Source of the DNA: Litorivivens lipolytica
GTDB taxonomy: Bacteria > Pseudomonadota > Gammaproteobacteria > Pseudomonadales > Spongiibacteraceae
DNA: 64,000 nt
Assembly (NCBI RefSeq): GCF_014191715.1
Contig: NZ_JACHWY010000001.1
Span: 496,001-560,000 of the forward strand
Direction of reading: 5' to 3'
Part shown: piece by piece, positions 58,473 through 64,000 of the stretch
Numbering within the stretch: position 1 is the stretch's first letter
Layout of the letters: the number at the start of each line of letters is the position of its first letter
Translations under genes and position numbers: made by a program
Notes under the pieces: model-generated
The model's input: only the letters and a program-made list of their open reading frames with translations
Told to the model about the DNA's origin: nothing
Databases searched by the model: none

Positions 58473-59264
58473 TTACAGCACGTTGTTCAATATGTCGGGC
58501 CAGTTTTCACGCCAGCAGCAAACATGATCGTAGTCTTCGAATTCTCTTAAGGTGCCACCGTGTTGCTTGCTGAAGCGGCGAATGATCGCCAGCGGCACGA
58601 CACTGTCGTGTCCGCCCGCCAGATGCGTGTGGACGAGTTGGGGCGGCGTGGCTTGAACCATCGGGTTCAGTGACTCTGATAAGGGCCAATAGCCGTGGAG
58701 TTCAGACCATTCCAGCGTGTCTAGATTGGCCGCGATGGTTACAACCTTTATATCGCCGGTAAGACGCTGTGCGAGCAGGGTGGCCAGTGTGCCGCCACCG
58801 CTGTAGCCGATTAATAGCAGTTTTTGATTCGGTTCCCGAATCTGCTGTATTGCAACCGCAAGACTGTTTACAACTGCCTCACTATAGCGCGCGGACGTCC
58901 AATAACGCGGTTCGCAGGGGGGCTGCTTTGCGTAGCCAAAATAGCAGGGCCGGCCCAGATAGAGCGAGGTGTAGGGAGAGCGGGCCATCAGCTCCAGCGC
59001 GAGCGGTGTCTTGGGGGTCGGATCGTCGGCGATCAAGTGGCCGCGCAGCCAGGGCCTGCCGTCACCTTCAATATAAATATGAAGTCGATCGACAGCTTTG
59101 CCGGTTTTATAGAATGTCTGATGGGTGAAAGGTTCACCGGCAATGGCGTCGCTGCGCATCCCGTGTTCGCGAGCGAATCCCTTGGCCTGATCGGTCAGAG
59201 AAGTGCAGGCTGCCAACAGTGTGGCAGCCAGTATCAGAAGAGTTTTATAGCTCGACGCGGGCAC
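58473..59264 (-). CDS. Lipoprotein alpha/beta hydrolase
   Basis: This 263-residue protein has a lipoprotein signal ending at Cys20 (LLAACTS). The alpha/beta-hydrolase nucleophile is Ser155 in GYSGGGT, with Asp220 (GGHDSVVP) and His247 (YDHVCCW) completing a plausible triad. Extra cysteines (Cys107, Cys117, Cys249, Cys250) could form disulfides, fitting a periplasmic protein. Residue +2 after the lipid Cys is not Asp, suggesting outer membrane sorting. The start is GTG 59264, inside the last 20 bases of the barrel gene, so the two are translationally coupled. Substrate unknown. Confidence 0.82.
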   Translation of the reverse strand: MPASSYKTLLILAATLLAACTSLTDQAKGFAREHGMRSDAIAGEPFTHQTFYKTGKAVDRLHIYIEGDGRPWLRGHLIADDPTPKTPLALELMARSPYTSLYLGRPCYFGYAKQPPCEPRYWTSARYSEAVVNSLAVAIQQIREPNQKLLLIGYSGGGTLATLLAQRLTGDIKVVTIAANLDTLEWSELHGYWPLSESLNPMVQATPPQLVHTHLAGGHDSVVPLAIIRRFSKQHGGTLREFEDYDHVCCWRENWPDILNNVL

Positions 59265-60423
59265 CGATTACCACTGTGTCGCGATCAAGCAGTTCATGGT
59301 CGATCAGTCGCTCGTAAGTGATAAAACCCGAGAAGCCTCGCTTGAACTGAGCGGCGAGATTTATGCGACCAGCCCGGTAGTTGCTGACGGGATCATCACC
59401 GAATTGGCGCAGCCCGTTATTGGTGACCACGGCATCGGCTTCAGCGAATTCATGGTGAAAGGCGAAGTACAGGCTTGGAATCAGAACACCCCAGTCTGCC
59501 AGAAGCACATAGTCGGCCTGGATTGCCGCGCGGGCATTCAGGGAATCGAATTTCTGGTCTTCATAGGTGATGGCGCCGCTGCCACTGACGACATCTTCCG
59601 TATAGCCATCGATTTCACCGCGAACGTTCAGCAGGCGAACGCTGGGGGTGATGGTCCAGCTTCGATGGCTGAACATATGCCCAAAGGCCACTTCGGCCGA
59701 ATGAAAGGCTCCGTCGGTGGAGCTGTCGAACTCACTAAACCCGGAAGAGCGTTCGATATCCAGATCAAGCTGGCCGTAGCTTAGCAGGGCGTCGAGGTAA
59801 GTCTCACCCCAGTATTTAGAAGCGTGAAAGCCCAAAATAATACTCTCAGATTCGACTTCGCCCGATTGGTCATCATAGTCGGTTTCAGAACTTAGGTAGC
59901 TCAATGTTGCGCCGGCAATGATATCGTCCGTCCAGCGATAGTCGGCGCCTAGCACCAGTATGTCGGCGTCCTGTTCATAAGCGCGACTGATGGTGGTCGC
60001 GCGGCGGTCAGAATCACTGCTATCCAACACCACAAAAGGCGACCAGCGGCCGTCATCACCGATTCCGTCGGCACTGGCAGCGCCGCCTTTGGGCTGGCCG
60101 AGTGATGCGGTGCGGTTGCGTTTGCTGCCAAAACTGCCCCGGGCCTGAGTGATACGGTCATTCAAACTACCGACAAAATCGGTGGTTTGTTCGCGGGTTG
60201 AGCTGCCGGTCTGGTCTGCGCACTCGGTGCGTTCGACAAATTGCGGCTCCTCGCTGACGCGTGCAGTCGCAACATCCTGTTCAGTTGTGAACTCCTGATT
60301 ATTTGGTTCGTTGGGACCAACATACTCACCGCTGGTACCGCATTCCTTGTGATCAGCAAAGCCCTGCCCGGCAAGCAGCAGTGCACAGCTGGCCGTTGCG
60401 CTCATTTTTAATAGCTTTTTCAT
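59245..60423 (-). CDS. Autotransporter-type beta-barrel protein without a large passenger, copy A
   Basis: This 392-residue protein has a signal peptide (about 1-23, GFADH), a ~110-residue N-terminal region and a ~265-residue autotransporter-like 12-strand barrel (about 125-392) starting at WSPFVVLDSSDSD. The linker motif SLNDRITQARGSFG leads into it. There is no room for a usual passenger. It is clearly paralogous to the gene at 62305-63459 (shared DRITQARGS/GRIDQARGS, WSPF, SxYWG, FHSAEV and RVEL end). The last residue is Leu rather than the usual aromatic. It is coupled to the downstream hydrolase and follows the caspase gene. Confidence 0.82.
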   Translation of the reverse strand: MKKLLKMSATASCALLLAGQGFADHKECGTSGEYVGPNEPNNQEFTTEQDVATARVSEEPQFVERTECADQTGSSTREQTTDFVGSLNDRITQARGSFGSKRNRTASLGQPKGGAASADGIGDDGRWSPFVVLDSSDSDRRATTISRAYEQDADILVLGADYRWTDDIIAGATLSYLSSETDYDDQSGEVESESIILGFHASKYWGETYLDALLSYGQLDLDIERSSGFSEFDSSTDGAFHSAEVAFGHMFSHRSWTITPSVRLLNVRGEIDGYTEDVVSGSGAITYEDQKFDSLNARAAIQADYVLLADWGVLIPSLYFAFHHEFAEADAVVTNNGLRQFGDDPVSNYRAGRINLAAQFKRGFSGFITYERLIDHELLDRDTVVIGARVEL

Positions 60424-60480
60424 CTGATTCCCCTAAGCTGCCCAAATAGACAGTTTCCCCATGTAAAAAAATCAATTCCC

Positions 60481-62175
60481 TTATTGGGCCCTCGGCACGA
60501 AGAAAAAATCACCAACTTCGTGCCCGGCCCCTTTAATGCTCTTATACACCGGCTCCTGCTTAAAGTTATTGGCTAGAGCCCGGCTGGCCACGGGCTGTTT
60601 GATTGCCGAGAACAAATCCGGTGCTGATAGCACCTCCGTGTTATTGCGCAGTGTCTCGATCAGTTCGCGGGCAAACACAGAGTGCCCTTGACCGCCGCTG
60701 TCGATAACCGGTTTGTCACCGCCGGAGGAGAGCAGCAAGCGCGATTTGCGGGGCAGCTTATAGCGGATGTATTCCAGCTTATTGGTTTTGGCGCTGTTGC
60801 CGAAGAACAGGTGGCCGGGTGAGTTGGAGAGCAATCCACCGTAGCAGGAATCAGCCACCACCAATACGCGTTTGGCTTCCAGCCGGCCCAGATGGTTGGT
60901 TACAAACTCATTGGGCACCCAGAAGGCATCGTTGGGCGGCGGGTCCGCATTGACTGGTAGCCAGTAGCCGGTGTTGCGATCGCCCACATCGATCAGGTTG
61001 CCGTGGCCCGCGTAATAAATCAGCAGATTATCGTTGGGGCCTAGTTTCTCGTGCAGATCGTTGATCGATTTCATGATGGAAAAGCGATCCGCATCCAGCA
61101 GCATTTCTACCTGAAAGCCGTACATATCCTTGAGTATGCGGCCCAACTCCCTGGCGTCATTCCAGGGCGTGTCGAGGTTGGTGAGGGACTGGTACTGACG
61201 GTTGCCAATAATCAGCGCGTAGTAGCGGCCGAAATTCAGATCGCCAATCATCAGCGGGGTAACGGCTTCTGTGGTGGAGGATTTGGTAGCCACCATCGCA
61301 GAGGGGCGCGTGGCGGTGGCCGTTCTCAGTTTCGGCCCTTCGGGAATCGCGGCGAGCTGGGTGGCCACTTCCTGCTGCGAGCTTTGCAAACTGGCCACCA
61401 ATTGCTGCAGTGATTCAAGCTCGACTCTCAAATCGCGCTGGGCCGTGGATTCCGAAGATGCCTGATTGCCCGCACTCTTGAGTTTTTGCTGCAAACTGTC
61501 AATTTGCTTTTTCAGCAATCGAACCTGGGTTTCTTTGGCGCTCAGCTCCTGCTGTAAACTGGCGCGCAGGGCTTCCTGCTCCTGGCGGGCAGTTTCCTGA
61601 AAGATCACGCTGTCTTCGGGCAGACCCCAGGCCTGACGGTAAAGGTTAAGCGCTTTCAGCTTATTTGCCTCAACCCCGAGACCCTGTTCATAGAGCGTGC
61701 CCAGATTAAAAAGCCCACGCTCATTGCCCTGATCGGCCGCTTTCTGATACCAGATGGCGGCGGCTTCATAATTGGGCTCGGTGCCTAGACCCTTTTCAAA
61801 AATCTCCCCAACATTGACCTGAGCCTCGGCATCGCCGGCCTTGGCGGCGGGCATCCAGACGCGGAGGGCGGATTTGTAGTCGGCTCGGTCATAGGCGACG
61901 TATTCGCCACCGCGGATATTGCAATCAGAGGCGGTGGTTTTGATGGGGCGGCGGGCGGTGAGGTAGGTTTGGTTACCTAGACTGCGTACCTGGCCCGGCA
62001 ACAGGCAATCCACCACATGCATTCCCGAGATGAGTTCTTCCTGTGAAGGCGCCGAGCCGGTTTGAGGATTGGTTGCGGTGCAGGCACTTAGCAGCAGGCC
62101 GGCGAATCCTGCGGCACTCCATCTTGCCAAACACCCGGTTGCGAGGCTGCGTATGCCAAAATGGTTCAGCTTCAT
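60481..62175 (-). CDS. Caspase-like (peptidase C14) lipoprotein with Sel1 repeats and coiled coil
   Basis: This 564-residue protein has a lipoprotein signal (LLLSAC, lipid Cys32), two Sel1/TPR-like repeats (about 113-185, with AQVNVGEIFEKGLG and GLFNLGTLYEQGLGVEA), a coiled coil (about 192-275), a Ser/Thr-rich linker, and a C-terminal caspase-type peptidase (about 314-560). Catalytic His391 lies in IYYAGHGNLIDVGDR and Cys444 in VVADSCYGGLLS. GDRNTGYWLPVNA is the substrate loop usual in bacterial caspase homologues. ATG 62175 has AGGTGG upstream. It sits between two paralogous outer membrane barrels. Substrate unknown; cleavage of barrel N-termini is a hypothesis. Confidence 0.9.
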   Translation of the reverse strand: MKLNHFGIRSLATGCLARWSAAGFAGLLLSACTATNPQTGSAPSQEELISGMHVVDCLLPGQVRSLGNQTYLTARRPIKTTASDCNIRGGEYVAYDRADYKSALRVWMPAAKAGDAEAQVNVGEIFEKGLGTEPNYEAAAIWYQKAADQGNERGLFNLGTLYEQGLGVEANKLKALNLYRQAWGLPEDSVIFQETARQEQEALRASLQQELSAKETQVRLLKKQIDSLQQKLKSAGNQASSESTAQRDLRVELESLQQLVASLQSSQQEVATQLAAIPEGPKLRTATATRPSAMVATKSSTTEAVTPLMIGDLNFGRYYALIIGNRQYQSLTNLDTPWNDARELGRILKDMYGFQVEMLLDADRFSIMKSINDLHEKLGPNDNLLIYYAGHGNLIDVGDRNTGYWLPVNADPPPNDAFWVPNEFVTNHLGRLEAKRVLVVADSCYGGLLSNSPGHLFFGNSAKTNKLEYIRYKLPRKSRLLLSSGGDKPVIDSGGQGHSVFARELIETLRNNTEVLSAPDLFSAIKQPVASRALANNFKQEPVYKSIKGAGHEVGDFFFVPRAQ

Positions 62176-62304
62176 GGCGCCACCTATTTTCGTTTTAGTT
62201 TGGTTGCCGCGGTGAGGAAATATACACACCGACTGGTTAAATATTGGTCCATATCCGCAGAGGTATCAAGAGCGGTTACCGTCACGCTGTTTTGAAAAGA
62301 TGTC

Positions 62305-63459
62305 TTACAACTCGACACGGCAACCCAGCGCGAGGCTTTCCTGATCCATCTGATAGTGCTCAAAAGCGCGCTCGAGGCTGACAAAGGCAGCAACCCCTCG
62401 TGGGAGTTGCAGTGCAAGGCTAAAACGGGCTGCGCCATAGTTTTGTTCCGGCTTGTCACTGAATTGCTTCAATCCGGACTTGGTGCCGGCGGCTTGGGCG
62501 TCGCTGAATTCGTGGTAGTAAGCGACGTATAGTCTGGGCGTCACCGTTCCGAAATCAGTGAGAAATACATAGTCGAATTGCAGGGCAGCGCGCAGGTTTA
62601 AGGACTCGAAATGCTGGGTGTTATAAGCCAATGCACCGCCACCGCCGATCAGCGCGGTCTCCTCGAAATCGTCCAGTTCACCTCGTATATGGAATGCCCT
62701 GAGAGATGGCGTGAGCGTGACTTGCTCACTGCCAAAAAAATGACCTACTGTGACTTCCGCTGAGTGGAATTTGCCCTCTGTTTCAGTGGCATAACTGCCT
62801 GTGCTCGAGTTTCGAACCAAATCTATATCGATTTCACCATGGGTAATTAAACCGTCGACGAAGGTGTTGCCCCAGTAACTTGATGTGTGGATACCCAAAA
62901 TATTGGTATCGCTATCGGCGCTTCCACCTTGTTCGGCAATAACCGTTTCCGATCGCATGTGGTTGACGGTTGCTCCAATGATCAGGTTTCGTCTTGCGCG
63001 AAAATCCATGCCGAGCATTCCGATATGGGTATCTTGATTATAGGCTTGCGTTCGCTCCGTCTGGCGGTGGTCGGTATCGCTGGTGTCAGCCACCAGAAAG
63101 GGCGACCAAGGGCTGAAATCGCCTGAATCGGCACCTGCAGAACCACCTTTTTTAGGTAAGCGTGAAATGATAGAAAATTGTTTGTTGCTCGAGCCGCGCG
63201 CCTGATCGATGCGTCCTCCGAGCGCGCCAACGGCTTTGCTGGTGCCTTTGCCAACCGAACTCAGTGATGCAATGCTGGGGCAGTCCGCCTGCCCGCAGCG
63301 GCCATTTCCGGATTGACCGCCAATCACTATGAGGTCATTGACCAGCGTAATGTTGTCATCATGGACGCTGATCAGATTGTCTTCATGATCCGCTATAGCA
63401 AATGGGTCAAAGATCAACATAGCGAGTGCGATCAAGCGACAACAGATACTGCGATTCAT
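62305..63459 (-). CDS. Autotransporter-type beta-barrel protein without a large passenger, copy B
   Basis: This 384-residue protein is a paralogue of the copy at 59245-60423 with the same plan: signal peptide (about 1-23, FAIADHEDN), ~110-residue exposed or periplasmic region with GRIDQARGSSN, then a barrel from about 125 starting PWSPFLVADTSDTD and ending CRVEL. Shared barrel positions include GIHTSSYWGN, FHSAEVTVGHFF and YYHEFSDA. It is the first gene of the cluster; its leader holds a long-loop inverted repeat. Known autotransporters carry passengers, so this short form may be a transporter or surface anchor (inference). Confidence 0.82.
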   Translation of the reverse strand: MNRSICCRLIALAMLIFDPFAIADHEDNLISVHDDNITLVNDLIVIGGQSGNGRCGQADCPSIASLSSVGKGTSKAVGALGGRIDQARGSSNKQFSIISRLPKKGGSAGADSGDFSPWSPFLVADTSDTDHRQTERTQAYNQDTHIGMLGMDFRARRNLIIGATVNHMRSETVIAEQGGSADSDTNILGIHTSSYWGNTFVDGLITHGEIDIDLVRNSSTGSYATETEGKFHSAEVTVGHFFGSEQVTLTPSLRAFHIRGELDDFEETALIGGGGALAYNTQHFESLNLRAALQFDYVFLTDFGTVTPRLYVAYYHEFSDAQAAGTKSGLKQFSDKPEQNYGAARFSLALQLPRGVAAFVSLERAFEHYQMDQESLALGCRVEL

Positions 63460-63487
63460 ACAAGGTCCCTGTTAGAGGCGTCAGAAT

Positions 63488-63517
63488 GCGGTTTTTTGTC
63501 TTTTTAATGAGAACCGC
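63488..63517. promoter_or_regulatory. Inverted repeat in the divergent region before barrel copy B
   Basis: GCGGTT and AACCGC face each other across an 18-base T-rich loop, about 29 bases upstream of the barrel ATG. In the plus direction a T-rich stretch follows. It may be a leader structure or an operator. Confidence 0.25.
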
Positions 63518-63622
63518 GTTTTTATTACTTTAATTTTAGCACTGGCGCTGAGTTTGTTGAGGCATGCTACTGATTGTTGAGAGTTATGCCCACTTTAGTG
63601 GCTTACCAAGAGGAATAGCTTT

Positions 63623-64000
63623 ATGAGTTTAGACGGTATTGCCCTGTTTCGGGGTGATGTCAAAACAGCGCTTCGGGAAGCCACAGGAGGAGAACCGACA
63701 CTATTGGTGTTGCTGCGGCACAGTGGCTGCCCCCTTTGTAGAGAGCATTTGGTCGTGACCGAGGGCATGCTGAACGAGATCCCGGCTGGCCGTTGCAAGG
63801 TTGTTGGTATTTGCCAGGGAGAAGGGGGGGATGCGCTCTCGCTGGAGCAGGAACTGGAGCTCAGCTTTCCGGTGTATGCCAACCCCGATGCGTCGCTATA
63901 TCGGGAGTTATCACTGCCGCGAGGTTCCTGGTGGCAGGTAACGCTCGGCCCAATGTTGCGTCATCCACTTAAGGCTGTGCGGCGGATGAGCGATGTGCGC
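63623..64000 (+). CDS. AhpC/TSA-type thioredoxin-fold protein, 3'-truncated by the window edge
   Basis: The start is ATG 63623 with AAGAGGA 8 bases upstream. The open frame of 126 codons runs to the window end without a stop. VLLRHSGCPLCREH carries a CxxC pair as in peroxiredoxin-like AhpC-TSA_2 proteins, followed by VVGICQGEG and FPVYANPDASLYREL, which fit a thioredoxin fold. It diverges from barrel copy B across 163 bases. Function is inferred from the motif: thiol-disulfide or peroxide metabolism; no partner is visible. Confidence 0.75.
   Translation, partial: MSLDGIALFRGDVKTALREATGGEPTLLVLLRHSGCPLCREHLVVTEGMLNEIPAGRCKVVGICQGEGGDALSLEQELELSFPVYANPDASLYRELSLPRGSWWQVTLGPMLRHPLKAVRRMSDVR

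Noticed and set aside
60481-62175. Caspase-like protein as part of a known phage defence system (CHAT or metacaspase type)
   Set aside because: The neighbours are envelope proteins, the protein is a lipoprotein, and no nucleic-acid sensor or effector is nearby.

Overview
The window looks like chromosomal DNA of a marine-type gammaproteobacterium. The support is the order leuC-leuD-leuB-asd-usg-fimV-truA-trpF-trpB-trpA-accD-folC-dedD-cvpA-purF-metZ, a Pseudomonas/Cellvibrionales-like housekeeping backbone. Further support comes from a 180-kDa-type NAD-glutamate dehydrogenase, several large TonB-dependent receptors, and lipid/steroid-type catabolic enzymes. Genus cannot be fixed from sequence reading alone (inference). 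Coding density is very high: no stretch over 300 bases lacks a gene, and I found no tRNA, rRNA, insertion sequence, prophage or CRISPR array.

Layout. 1-14.5 kb: a sulfotransferase tail, a small membrane protein, a ketosteroid-isomerase-like enzyme, katG, a DUF924 protein, the large glutamate dehydrogenase, a cytochrome P450, glyoxalase I, an NADP-dependent reductase, an alpha-methylacyl-CoA racemase-like enzyme, a SnoaL-like protein and a flavodoxin-like protein. Several of these fit steroid or branched-lipid oxidation. 14.6-22.5 kb: three tandem paralogous TonB-dependent receptors closed by a strong terminator. 22.5-24.1 kb: an XdhC/MocA-type molybdenum-cofactor pair with no molybdoenzyme nearby. 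24.0-43.3 kb: a LysR regulator, then leucine, aspartate-semialdehyde, polar hub (FimV), tRNA pseudouridine, tryptophan, fatty acid, folate, purine and methionine genes, all on the plus strand. 43.3-47.2 kb: a MoxR-DUF58-transglutaminase operon. 47.2-52.1 kb: a TetR regulator divergent from a two-gene RND efflux operon, with a palindromic operator candidate between them. 52.1-56.9 kb, minus strand: a DUF1232 protein, purT, and a carboxyltransferase coupled to an acyl-CoA ligase.

57.0-63.5 kb, minus strand, is the most unusual region. It holds a membrane Ser/Thr kinase, a lipoprotein alpha/beta hydrolase, an autotransporter-type beta-barrel, a caspase-like lipoprotein with Sel1 repeats and a coiled coil, and a second barrel paralogous to the first. 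They share one direction with short gaps or overlap and end in a hairpin after the kinase. This layout suggests a cell-envelope signalling and proteolysis module and is my main candidate for an undescribed system. The window ends inside a divergent AhpC/TSA-type thioredoxin-fold gene.
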